Of a stretch of 27,560 bases of DNA, positions 14,905 to 22,781 are shown in pieces; the stretch's first letter is position 1, and each line of letters begins with the position of its first letter. Under the pieces are notes generated by a model. The model was not told the origin of the DNA, made no database searches, and saw only the letters and a list, made by a program, of their open reading frames with translations. The stretch spans positions 1 to 27,560 of the forward strand of contig JAXGQE010000014.1 of assembly GCA_040766585.1 (NCBI GenBank). Reading direction: 5' to 3'. The position numbers and the translations under genes are program-made. This DNA comes from JAXGQE01 sp040766585 (GTDB taxonomy: Bacteria; Bacillota; SLNR01).

Positions 14905-14964
14905 ATGTTGAACAAGAAGAGCATAAGAAAGGCAGGTGGTTACCATGACGAAGTACATTGTTAA
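14905..14964 (+). CDS. Possible 19-aa ORF overlapping the start of the permease gene
   Basis: The ATG at 14905 is six bases after AAGGGAGTG, and the frame ends at 14964, twenty bases inside the permease gene at 14945 but in another frame. The product is basic, with no recognised motif. It could couple ribosomes into the permease start. It may be a chance frame. Confidence 0.25.
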   Translation: MLNKKSIRKAGGYHDEVHC

Positions 14965-15862
14965 ACGGTTGCAGCAGGCTGTTTTGGTCATTTTCGGGGT
15001 GTCCCTGGTGGTATTTTTTATCATGTTTTTAACGGGTGACCCTGCTTCTCTCATGCTGCCCCTGGATGCAAGCCCGGAAGATGTGGCTATTTTTAAAGAG
15101 GCCATGGGCTTGAATGATCCGGTTTATATTCAGTATTTTCGATTCATCAGTGGGGCAATCCGGGGGGATTTCGGTGTTTCTCTGCGTCACAATCAACCCG
15201 CACTTCAGCTGGTGCTGGAGAGAATGCCAGCGACCTTTCAGCTGACCTTTATGGCCATGGCAATTGCGATTCTCATCGCCATTCCAGCCGGGGTGATATC
15301 AGCGACACGTCGGTATTCAGTCTATGATTATACCGGAACGGTGATTGGGTTGCTGGGGCAATCCATGCCGGTATTCTGGCTGGGGATTATGCTGATCATC
15401 ATGTTTGCCGTTCGGTTCCCCATCTTTCCGACTTCGGGCAGGGGGACATTCGCTCATCTTGTCCTACCTGCTATCACATTGGGGACATATTCTACCGCCA
15501 CCATTATGAGACTGCTCCGTTCTGGAATGGTTGAAGTCATGAAGCAAGATTATGTGAAAACAGCGCAAGCCAAAGGCCTTTCCGGAAAAGTCGTGATCTA
15601 CAAACATGCATTGAAGAACGCGCTGATCCCAGTAGCAACAGTAATCGGATTGCAGTTCGGGGCTCTTCTGGGAGGGGCTGTCATTACAGAAACCATATTT
15701 GCCTGGCCCGGGGTAGGCCGTCTGGCCATACAGGCGATTAACAATCGGGATATTCCATTGGTTCAGTCGATTGTGTTTATCATGGCATCATCCATTGTAC
15801 TGATCAATCTGCTGACCGATCTGGCGTACACTTATCTGGATCCTCGGATCCGTTATGATTAG
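14945..15862 (+). CDS. dppB: Peptide/nickel-type ABC transporter permease (DppB/OppB family)
   Basis: This is a 305-residue integral membrane permease of the BPD_transp_1 family, forming half of the peptide channel. An N-terminal anchor helix (about 10-30) is followed by the soluble loop and five further hydrophobic segments. The cytoplasmic EAA-type loop that contacts the ATPase is visible as VKTAQAKGLSGKVVIYKHALKN-like sequence (about 200-222). The C-terminal DLAYTYLDPRIRY ending is a hallmark of the family. I use ATG 14945 behind AGGTGG rather than the GTG at 14936. It follows the tandem riboswitch/T-box leader and is the first gene of a two-gene operon. Confidence 0.93.
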   Translation: MTKYIVKRLQQAVLVIFGVSLVVFFIMFLTGDPASLMLPLDASPEDVAIFKEAMGLNDPVYIQYFRFISGAIRGDFGVSLRHNQPALQLVLERMPATFQLTFMAMAIAILIAIPAGVISATRRYSVYDYTGTVIGLLGQSMPVFWLGIMLIIMFAVRFPIFPTSGRGTFAHLVLPAITLGTYSTATIMRLLRSGMVEVMKQDYVKTAQAKGLSGKVVIYKHALKNALIPVATVIGLQFGALLGGAVITETIFAWPGVGRLAIQAINNRDIPLVQSIVFIMASSIVLINLLTDLAYTYLDPRIRYD

Positions 15863-15874
15863 GAGGTGGGAATA

Positions 15875-16810
15875 ATGGATTACATTGGTACTGTACTGAA
15901 TGAAAGACGAAAAGAAGAGGTAGTTAAAAAATATAACTGGGCGGCTGACTTTAAAATAAGGGCACGAAAGGCATTTCGAAGCTTGACCAGAAATAAGGCC
16001 GCGACCGTAGGAGCAATTATTCTGTTAGCTGTCATCTTCACTGCGATTCTTGCTTCCGTTATTGCCCCCTACGATCCGAGTGCGCAGAATTTATCCATGA
16101 GATTGAAGCCTCCAGCCTGGGCTGAAGGGGGAAGCATGAGCCATATTCTGGGGACCGATCACTTGGGCCGGGACATTCTGAGCCGGATATTCTATGGCTC
16201 TCGAATCTCGCTTCTGGTTGGAGCGGTAGCGGTATTGATCTCAGGTTTACTGGGGACTTTTCTGGGGTTGATATCCGGGTATTACGGGGACAAGGTAGAT
16301 GCTGTGATCATGCGAATGGCCGATATCCAGCTGGCTTTCCCATTTATCCTGTTGGCGCTGGCGGTCATGGCTGTACTGGGCAGCGGTTTGCGCAATGTCA
16401 TCATAGTGTTGGGCATCACCGGATGGGTCATGTACGGGCGGGTGGTGCGCAGTGAAGTCATTTCCATTCGTGAGAAAGAATATGTCGAGGCTGCCAAAGC
16501 AATCGGAAACAAGGACAGCAAAATCATACTGAAGCATATACTGCCCAACATTGTCAGCACCATTGTCATCATTGGTACCTTGGAAGTAGCGAAAGTGATC
16601 ATTGCAGAATCGTCTCTCACTTTCCTGGGGCTGGGTGTTGAGCCGTCCATTCCGACCTGGGGCAGCATGCTGGCCGATGGCCGTGAGTATATCACCAATG
16701 CATGGTGGGTAGCTACATTCCCGGGACTGGCGATTATGTTTACAGTCTTGGGCATCAATCTGGTGGGGGACTGGCTGCGGGATACTTTGGATCCTCGCTT
16801 GAAAACATAA
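15875..16810 (+). CDS. dppC: Peptide/nickel-type ABC transporter permease (DppC/OppC family)
   Basis: This is the 311-residue second permease subunit. The N-terminal OppC_N region has a transmembrane helix after a basic cytoplasmic stretch (about 45-65), followed by HILGTDHLGRDILSRI (about 90-105), which is diagnostic for DppC/OppC. The EAA-type loop EYVEAAKAIGNKDSKIILKH lies at about 205-224, and the ending is DWLRDTLDPRLKT. The ATG at 15875 follows AGGAGGTGGG just after the dppB stop; a GTG at 15866 is less likely because it overlaps the binding site. With DppB and the SBP/DppD/DppF genes at 7023-10591 it would complete a five-part importer. Confidence 0.93.
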   Translation: MDYIGTVLNERRKEEVVKKYNWAADFKIRARKAFRSLTRNKAATVGAIILLAVIFTAILASVIAPYDPSAQNLSMRLKPPAWAEGGSMSHILGTDHLGRDILSRIFYGSRISLLVGAVAVLISGLLGTFLGLISGYYGDKVDAVIMRMADIQLAFPFILLALAVMAVLGSGLRNVIIVLGITGWVMYGRVVRSEVISIREKEYVEAAKAIGNKDSKIILKHILPNIVSTIVIIGTLEVAKVIIAESSLTFLGLGVEPSIPTWGSMLADGREYITNAWWVATFPGLAIMFTVLGINLVGDWLRDTLDPRLKT

Positions 16811-16941
16811 TCGATTGATTGGCTTGAATGGGTTCGAACGTGAACTATATCAGTCAATCAGCAGTTTGTTCACGTATAGTAATGTAGAGTATGCAGGATG
16901 ACATCGTGCTGATTTTGTAACAACCATAGGCACGCGAAAAG

Positions 16942-16999
16942 GCCTTCTCTCGGCAGACCATCTTATTCATTAAGATGATCTGCTGAGGGAGGGTTTTTT
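16942..16999 (+). terminator. Intrinsic terminator after dppC
   Basis: This is a long, slightly imperfect hairpin. TCTCTCgGCAGA and CATCTT on the left pair with AAGATG and TCTGCtGAGgGA on the right, followed by six T (16994-16999). It ends the permease transcript about 130 bases after the dppC stop. The 16811-16941 stretch before it holds short inverted repeats (GTTC/GAAC, TGATTG/CAATCA) and nothing else I recognise. Confidence 0.85.
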
Positions 17000-17319
17000 A
17001 CATTTAGTAAATGACTCATAGAAGAAAAAGGGCGGATCCAAAGGCTGTTAAGGAGCAGTTTCGAATTTTGCCAGAGCTACGATCCCTAGAAATCACAGTA
17101 ATCTAAAAAAAGGGATAGAGCAGGGATGCGGCCTTGAATATACAGAAAGTGATTCTCCAGACTAAGCTCCACCCGAAAGGCCGGGGCTGAGCAAAGGATC
17201 TCTCATAGGGAGGAGGGATGATTGGATTACCCTTTTCTTTGATATTAAACAGGAAACGCAGAATCAATCAGGAATTAGCATCAGTGGTACGATACTTTCG
17301 GTATAGGGTGTGGGAGACA
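17000..17319 (+). other. Long upstream region of the rRNA methyltransferase gene
   Basis: No gene is recognised. A 7-bp inverted repeat CGGCCTT...AAGGCCG (about 17136-17184) closes a large loop, and CTC near 17200 faces the GGGAGGAGGG tract at 17208-17217. The first ATG of the long reading frame is at 17218, and the region to 17319 is open in that frame but does not look like part of the protein family. It may be a structured 5' leader or contain the promoter; I cannot identify a convincing one. Confidence 0.35.
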
Positions 17320-18690
17320 ATGAGCAATTTGAGAGTTGGAGATAGAATGACGGTACAGATCACCGGCGCCAATCACCGGAGGGATGGTGTTTGCCGCGTA
17401 AATGGGTTTACCGTATTCGTCCCGTTTGCCATTTTTGAAGAAAAGATCGAAATTGAATTGACTGTTCTGAAAAAGAATTATGGGGTAGGGAAAATTGTCT
17501 CCCTGGTCGAGCTATCGCCCGCCAGGGTCGAACCTCGTTGCCCAGTTTTCGGCCAATGCGGCGGGTGCCATATTCAGCAGATGAATTATGAAGCGCAGTG
17601 TGTTCTAAAAGAAGGGGTTGTACAGGAAGCGATGGTAAGGATCGGTGGTTTGGGAGATGGTGAAATCATCCAATCGATTATCCCGGCTGATTTCCCATGG
17701 TATTATCGCAACAAAGCGCAAGTCCCCGTGGGCATCCAGCATGGAAAAACAGCGATCGGATTTTATCAGCATGGCAGCCATACGATTGTAGAAACTCCGG
17801 AGTGCTTCATCCAGCAGGAAAAGAACAATGAAGTGCTGGAGAAAATGAAGGAGTTGATCCGCACTTTCAATATTAGACCCTACAACGAACAAACTGGAAC
17901 GGGGGATCTGCGGCATGTGATTGTCCGGCATTCCAAATTTTCCAAAGAAACGATGCTGATCTTGGTAACCCGAGAAGAATCGTTTCATCAGAAAAAGGAG
18001 TTTATGGTGGCTATTCAAAAAGAGATACCGGAAATTCAAAGTTTTCATCACAATGTGAACAGCAAAAAGGGCAATCGGATACTAGGGGACAAAATGATGC
18101 TGATCTCAGGGAAAGAAACCATTGAGGATAGCATAGGGCCCTTCCTTTTTGACCTGTCGCCTCAATCCTTCTTTCAAGTCAATCCGGAGCAGACCCGTAA
18201 GATCTACGAATTGGTGATGGAATATGCAGCCCCATGTGAAGATGAGGTCATTGTCGATGCCTACTGCGGAATCGGCACAATATCCCTATATCTTTCTCAA
18301 AAAGCGAAGAAAGTATATGGGATTGAAATTGTCCCGGAAGCGGTTGCGGACGCACAAAAAAATGCAGAGAGAAATGGTATCAGCAATGCTGAGTTTATTC
18401 TCGGTGCCGTTGAAGAAGTATTGCCGGAACTCGAAAAAAGAGGGATTCACATCGACACACTCGTTGTAGACCCTCCACGAAAAGGTTGTGAGGAAAGTCT
18501 GATCCAAGCAATCACTTCAATGGGTATACAGCGAGTTATCTATGTTTCATGCAATCCTGCCAGTTTGGCGAGGGATATCAAGATATTTACAGGTGATGGA
18601 TATCGTGTGGAGAGTGTACAGCCCGTGGATCAGTTTCCGCAGACATATCACGTTGAGACGGTAGTATTGATGTCAAGGGCGAAAGAGTGA
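17320..18690 (+). CDS. 23S rRNA (uracil-5-)-methyltransferase, RumA/RlmD-RlmCD family
   Basis: This SAM-dependent enzyme makes 5-methyluridine in 23S rRNA. From ATG 17320 it has 456 residues, the family length. An N-terminal TRAM domain (about 3-60) is followed by Fe-S cysteines Cys74, Cys80, Cys83 (CPVFGQCGGC) and a fourth in PECFIQ (about 160). The SAM motif VDAYCGIGTISLYL lies at about 311-324, the catalytic VDPPRKG at about 382-388, and the nucleophile Cys411 in YVSCNPASLARD. The frame is open from an ATG at 17218 (490 residues), next to GGGAGG; I prefer 17320 because homology begins there, though its site (GGGAG) is close. TrmFO-type alternatives are excluded by the motifs. In Bacillus a family member (rlmCD) lies near gatCAB. 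Confidence 0.88.
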   Translation: MSNLRVGDRMTVQITGANHRRDGVCRVNGFTVFVPFAIFEEKIEIELTVLKKNYGVGKIVSLVELSPARVEPRCPVFGQCGGCHIQQMNYEAQCVLKEGVVQEAMVRIGGLGDGEIIQSIIPADFPWYYRNKAQVPVGIQHGKTAIGFYQHGSHTIVETPECFIQQEKNNEVLEKMKELIRTFNIRPYNEQTGTGDLRHVIVRHSKFSKETMLILVTREESFHQKKEFMVAIQKEIPEIQSFHHNVNSKKGNRILGDKMMLISGKETIEDSIGPFLFDLSPQSFFQVNPEQTRKIYELVMEYAAPCEDEVIVDAYCGIGTISLYLSQKAKKVYGIEIVPEAVADAQKNAERNGISNAEFILGAVEEVLPELEKRGIHIDTLVVDPPRKGCEESLIQAITSMGIQRVIYVSCNPASLARDIKIFTGDGYRVESVQPVDQFPQTYHVETVVLMSRAKE

Positions 18691-18984
18691 GTGTGTGAAA
18701 AAGCCTTAAATATCAAGGCTTTCAGCACACATGGGCGTAAAACCCATTGAACGAAAAACATGAAAATATCGCTTCGTGGAAACAAGTCCAAAGGGGCTGT
18801 TTTGATAGTCAAGTGGTCAGGTTAGATGTCATAGCCCTGCGAGTGGTCGAGTTAGATGTCAGGGGTCATGAGTGGTCAGGTTAGATGTTTTTTCGGGGGT
18901 TTTTGAGGTTGTGTGGTCAGGTTTGATGTTGACTAAAAATGTGTTTATTGAAGCGAAAGATTTAAATTTGAACGGAGGGGTTGC
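18691..18984. other. Intergenic region with a hairpin, then direct repeats
   Basis: A long stem (18691-18707 with 18715-18730; AGCCTT/AAGGCT extended by GTGTG/CACAC) follows the methyltransferase stop and may act as a weak terminator, though only TTTC follows its core. A small ATGGG/CCCAT inverted repeat comes next. From 18812 the region holds four direct repeats, listed separately. No ORF is convincing. The stretch marks the change from housekeeping to accessory DNA. Confidence 0.55.
18812..18930 (+). repeat. Four direct repeats of a 19-bp unit (AGTGGTCAGGTTAGATGTC)
   Basis: Copies are at 18812-18830, 18842-18860, 18871-18889 and 18912-18930. They differ at one to four positions and are spaced 30, 29 and 41 bases start to start. 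Iterated 19-20 bp sites of this kind are found at the ends of IS21-type elements, where the transposase binds, so this may be the orphan end of such an element. No istA/istB gene lies beside it. An operator array is the alternative. Confidence 0.7.
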
Positions 18985-19481
18985 ATGGTAAATGAAAAAG
19001 ATGCCATTGAGATAATTTTATATGCCGAAGAAAATGAGATTGCCATTTGGTTAGATGGCGGCTGGGGAGTTGATGCTCTCTTAGAAGAGGAAACAAGGAT
19101 CCACAACGATATTGATTTGTTTGTGGAAAAAAGCAATAGTAAAAAATTTCTTGAAATAATAAAAGAAAAAGGCTTTTCTGAAGTTATCGAAGCATATACC
19201 ACTACAGATCACACGGTTTGGAAGGACGCTACAGGCAGGATAATCGATCTTCATATATTTGAATTCGACGAACAGGGATACCTTGTTTTTGAAGGAGAAG
19301 CTTATCCTCCAGAAGTGTTTAGTGGGTATCGGGAAAATAGAGATAAAAGTGGTAAAGTGTATAGATGCTAAGAATCAAGTTTTATTTCACCTGGGATATG
19401 AGTATGATGAAAATGATGTTCATGATGTATGATTTTTAGAAAGAGAGGTTTAATATTCCTATTCCGAATGAATATAAATAA
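18985..19481 (+). pseudogene. Lincosamide/aminoglycoside-type nucleotidyltransferase, frameshifted
   Basis: The first 120 residues match the Lnu/ANT(2'')-like family: IWLDGGWGVDALL (about 21-33) with the metal-binding DGGWGVD, and IHNDIDLFV (about 38-46) carrying the paired aspartates. The active frame then ends prematurely at 19371. The missing continuation is readable in another frame (VKCIDAKNQVLFHLGYEYDEND, from about 19350) and, after a TGA and a further shift, as RFNIPIPNEYK to 19481. At least two single-base shifts are therefore needed to restore a full protein of about 160 residues. The intact enzyme would adenylylate an antibiotic. GGAGGGG precedes the ATG. Direct repeats lie immediately upstream. 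Confidence 0.8.
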
Positions 19482-19642
19482 CTGAGCAAATTTTAATTTG
19501 TCTTTGAGCCTAAACGCAAGAAAAAAGTAAGGCCGCTTATTTAAAATTACTTTCTACTATTGAATATATTTATACAGTTGAATGTCGGTTCCGAGACTGA
19601 CTATTTACATAGGAACGACCGAAACTATAAGGAGAATTATAT

Positions 19643-20270
19643 ATGCAATATGGACCAGATCCAAATTCTATTTATCCGAATGAAAAAAAAGCGTATGCTA
19701 TATTAAAAATGTAATCACACGCCCAACACATCGTCGGTGATTACACCTATTATGATGATATCAATGGCCGGTACGGTTTGAGGAGCGCGTTACACATCAC
19801 TATGAATTTTTAGGGTGATAAGCTCATCATTGGGAAATTCTGCGCTATAGCAAAAGGTATCGAGTTTATAATGAACGGTGCGAATCATAGAATGTGCAGC
19901 GTCACTACTTATCCATTTAATATCATGACATGGTTGGGAAAAGGCCACTCCGACACTTGGGGATTTTACCTTTCAAAGGAGATACTGTTGTTGGCAATGA
20001 TGTGTGGATAGGTCAAAATGTCACTCGTAATGCCCGGCGTGCATATTGGTGATGGAGCAATTGTTGCTGCCAATTCAGAAGTTACAAAAGATATACCGGC
20101 TTATCATATTGCAGGTGGCAATCCTATCAGAATTATTAAGAAAAAGGTTTGAGGATGAACTCATTGGCTATCTGCTGGAATTAAAGTGGTGGGAATGGCC
20201 TGCTAAAAAGATTTTTGATAACCTTGAGGCTTTGTGTAGTGCCGACCTTGAAAAAATAAAGGAGATAAAA
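19643..20270 (+). pseudogene. Vat-type streptogramin/xenobiotic acetyltransferase, multiply frameshifted
   Basis: Joining frames gives a left-handed beta-helix acetyltransferase of the Vat/CatB family. It starts MQYGPDPNSIYPNEKKAYA (ATG 19643 after AAGGAG) and continues with VGDYTYYDD, HHYEFLG, IGKFCAIAKGIEFIMNGANHRM, GDTVVGNDVWIGQNV, MPG-HIGDGAIVAAN, YHIAGGNP and ELKWWEWP. The segments lie in different frames, with the first break at a short A-run near 19708. The catalytic histidine region NGANHRM is visible. The C-terminal frame runs without a stop into the next small gene, so the stop may also be lost. An inverted repeat (GGTTCC/GGAAC, about 19587-19616) precedes the gene. An intact enzyme would acetylate group A streptogramins or a related drug. 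Confidence 0.8.
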
Positions 20271-20485
20271 ATGAGCGTGTACTCGAAAGAAGAACTGTTC
20301 GAAGCCAAACGGCAGATTGATTCAACCATTCACAAGCTAACAGAAACACTTAAAACACTTGAGTCAAAGAAAATCCTGATAGATATAAATCGCAAGGTTA
20401 CACTTGCAAAAGACGAATCGTCGCTTTTGAAATTGCGGTGAATTTGCTGGAAAAAGAGCTAAAGGAGATATACGATGAAAAATAA
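20271..20485 (+). pseudogene. Small helical protein of unknown function, frameshifted
   Basis: The ATG at 20271 follows AAAGGAG. The first frame reads MSVYSKEELFEAKRQIDSTI and continues to the region around 20350. There, adding one A to an AAAGAAAATC run restores KKNPDRYKSQ and then CKRRIVAFEIAVNLLEKELK, ending at 20485 with an overlap of the next start codon. The restored product is about 70 residues, charged and probably all helical. I recall similar small proteins in clostridial mobile regions but know no function. Confidence 0.55.
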
Positions 20486-21252
20486 AACAATAACAGAATT
20501 CGAATTATTAATCGAAAGCCATCTCGACTTAGAAAGGCAAGGCCCAGGAAGTGCTGAAATGACGCTAAAAGCCCTAAGTTTCATAGCAACCTTGACAGCA
20601 ATTCAAAGATAGCAGATATCGGCTGCGGTACAGGCGGTCAAACGATGATACTTGCAAAGAATACTGGTGGTCATATTACAGGCGTAGATATGGTAGCTGA
20701 TTTTATAAACATTTTTAACGATGCTTCCAAGAAACATAATTTTTCCGACAGAGTGTACAAGGTATTGGTTGACGCCCTTAAAACTCCCTTTTGAAAAAGA
20801 TGGGTTCGACTCTTATCTGGTCTGAGGGAATGATAGACAGCTTAGGGCCTTCTGAAAAACACTCCTTAGCTACTGGAATGGCTTTCTCAAACAGATGGAT
20901 ATATAGCCGTAACCAGTCCCTCGTGGCTTACCACAGAAAAGCCTGCCGAAATAGAGAAGTTCTGGATTGATGCAGGTAGTGGTTTGTATTCGATAGAAAG
21001 CAATATCGAATCAATGCAAAAATCGGGGTATAGTTTTGTTGCAGCATTTACATTACCAGAGGAATGTTGGATTCAAAATTATTTTATCCCACGGCCAGGC
21101 AACAGAAAAAGAGCTTTTGATAAAATATCCGGAAAATTAAAACCGTAGAGGACTATGTCCACAGTATGTAGTATGAGGTTGATTTATATGAAAAGCACAA
21201 GCAGCATTATGGGTATGTTTTTTACATCGGCAAAAAATGGGTGAGAAGTTGA
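20475..21252 (+). pseudogene. Class I SAM-dependent methyltransferase, frameshifted
   Basis: Reading across frames from ATG 20475 (site AAAGGAG) gives NKTITEFELLIESHLDLERQ at the start, GPGSAEMTLKALSFI, then the SAM-binding motif KIADIGCGTGGQTMILA followed by HITGVDMVADFINIF. Later pieces include AAFTLPEECWIQNYF and the C-terminal KHKQHYGYVFYIGKKW, ending near 21252. At least four frame changes are needed, so no functional protein is expected. The family is common in gut Firmicutes and Bacteroidetes as a small-molecule methyltransferase of unknown substrate. It is not an Erm rRNA methyltransferase. Confidence 0.75.
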
Positions 21253-21315
21253 GCAGGAAGTAGCAAACCTTACCAGTACGCTTTTTATGCAATAAATTAA
21301 ACAGGAAGTGAGGCA

Positions 21316-21399
21316 ATGACCTATGTGGATAGTATTCATGTAATATATGTTTTTAAGCACGAACTCTTAGGAGTTTATTTGTTGTGTTTAAAAACATAG
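21316..21399 (+). CDS. Leader peptide of the efflux-gene attenuator (27 aa)
   Basis: The ATG at 21316 has a strong site AGGAAGTGAGG (21303-21313). The frame encodes 27 residues beginning MTYVDSIHVIYVFKHELL and ends with TAG at 21399, inside the 5' arm of a terminator hairpin. Its coding sequence forms one arm of a competing hairpin. This is the classical design of ribosome-stalling leaders in front of macrolide/lincosamide/tetracycline resistance genes in Gram-positives. It is intact although the gene it would control is broken. Confidence 0.65.
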   Translation: MTYVDSIHVIYVFKHELLGVYLLCLKT

Positions 21400-21447
21400 T
21401 CTATAAGGAAATAAGATTCCAAATCTTCCTTATAAAATTATGTTTTT
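21349..21447 (+). promoter_or_regulatory. Transcription attenuator: overlapping antiterminator and terminator hairpins
   Basis: Hairpin 1 pairs GTTTTTAA (21349-21356) with TTAAAAAC (21388-21395), with CAC/GTG and AACTC/GAGTT inside. Hairpin 2 pairs AAAAACATA (21390-21398) with TATGTTTTT (21439-21447), with an inner TATAAGGAA/TTCCTTATA stem, and ends in a T-run, so it is an intrinsic terminator. The two share 21390-21395 and exclude each other. A ribosome paused on the leader peptide would decide which forms. Confidence 0.75.
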
Positions 21448-21507
21448 GTAAATGTGCAGCTTGTAATGTTGCATAAACTGATTTTATAAAAGGGAGATTT
21501 CTTTAAA

Positions 21508-22761
21508 ATGAACAAAAATAATAAACTGGAAAAAACAATTTGCTGCAATATATGCAGGACAAGCTTTTTCAATATTAGTTCTGCCGCAGTGCAGTTTGCC
21601 ATTATCTTGTGGCTTACCATCCAGACTGAATCCGCAATCACACTGACGATTGCATCCGTTGTTGCTTTTCTCCCCAATATGTTAATCGACCATTTGCCGG
21701 TGTATGGATCGATAGATACACCTGTCGCTCGGTAATGATTGCAGCTGACGGCTTAGTAGCCGTATCCAGCATCATTTTTGGCGCAGCTTTTTTACTTTTA
21801 CAGACACCGCCTATTTGGTTTATCTACATTGTTTTATTTATACGCGGATTGGGCAATACCTTTCATGGCCCGGCTATGCAAGCGGCTATACCAATGTTTG
21901 TGCCTACCGACATGCTGACCAAAGCAGGCGGTTGGGGTAACATGATTCAATCTGTATCTAACATGATGGGCCTGTGGCTAGTGCTGCACTCATGGTATTT
22001 ATGCCTATTTATGCCATTATGGTTGTGGATATACTGGGGGCTGCTTTTGCGATAGTTTGCCTTTTGTTAACATACCCCGGGATATTCCGCAAGCCAGTGA
22101 AAAGATGAATCTATTGTCTGACATGAAGCAGGGTTTTATCTCAATGAAAGCAAATAAGCCTTTAATGGCTGTGTTTTTCCCCATGCTGCTGATGACCATA
22201 CTTTACATGCCCTTAGGTTCTTTGTTTCCTCTGCTGGTACGGCCACTTTATGGAAGTGAAGCATGGCACAATGGCATTGTGGAATTTGTATTTGCAGGCG
22301 GATTGCTTCTTTCATCTTTGGTTATCGGTGTGGGGCGGCATGAAAAGGAGATTTTTCATGGCATCCTTAGCTATTGGCTTAATGGGACTGACTACACTAA
22401 TTAGTGGGGCGCTTCCAATAAGTGGTTTCTGGATTTTTGTTGTATGCTGTTTCTTCTTGGGTGCCTCCGGTACATTTATGAATGCTCCAGTTATGGCCTA
22501 TGTTCAAGAAAGCATTGCACCTGAAATGATGGGCAAGGTGTTTTCCCTTCTTGATGACTGCCATGACTCTTGCTATGCCGATAGGTCTGCTTGTTGCAGG
22601 TCCGGTTGTTGAGGTCGTAGGTGTGAATACATGGTTTTTCTGGTCGGGTGTTGCGTTGATGGCAGACGCTATTTTGCCGCCTTCTGACAAGGCGTTATGA
22701 CAGTTACAATGAGGCCGTAAGTGAAAAAACGGCAAGTACCTACAAGAATTATACAATTTAG
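21508..22761 (+). pseudogene. MFS drug efflux pump (Mef-like), frameshifted
   Basis: The start is ATG 21508 after AGGGAG. Pieces in several frames reconstruct a protein of about 410 residues with 12 hydrophobic segments: SSAAVQFAIILWLTIQTESA, ITLTIASVVAFLPNM, FIYIVLFIRGLGNTFHGPAM, FVPTDMLTKAGGWGNMIQS, SMKANKPLMAVFFPMLLM, GASGTFMNAPVMAYVQESIA, ending in RRYDSYNEAVSEKTASTYKN at 22761. The pattern matches the MefA/macrolide efflux branch of the major facilitator superfamily. Breaks occur near 21715-21735, 22000-22060, 22330-22370 and 22540-22560, each a single-base change or small deletion. The leader peptide and attenuator upstream indicate that the ancestral gene was drug-inducible. Confidence 0.82.
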
Positions 22762-22781
22762 GTGCCTTGTTTATTTTTAGC

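Noticed and set aside
17038..17110. tRNA-like segment (TTTCGAAT loop with short flanking complement)
   Set aside because: No consistent acceptor stem, D arm or anticodon arm can be paired around it.
20046..20441. 131-codon ORF read as one protein
   Set aside because: It joins an out-of-frame segment and the C-terminus of the Vat-like pseudogene to the start of the next small gene; ribosome site and homology show that two genes are involved.
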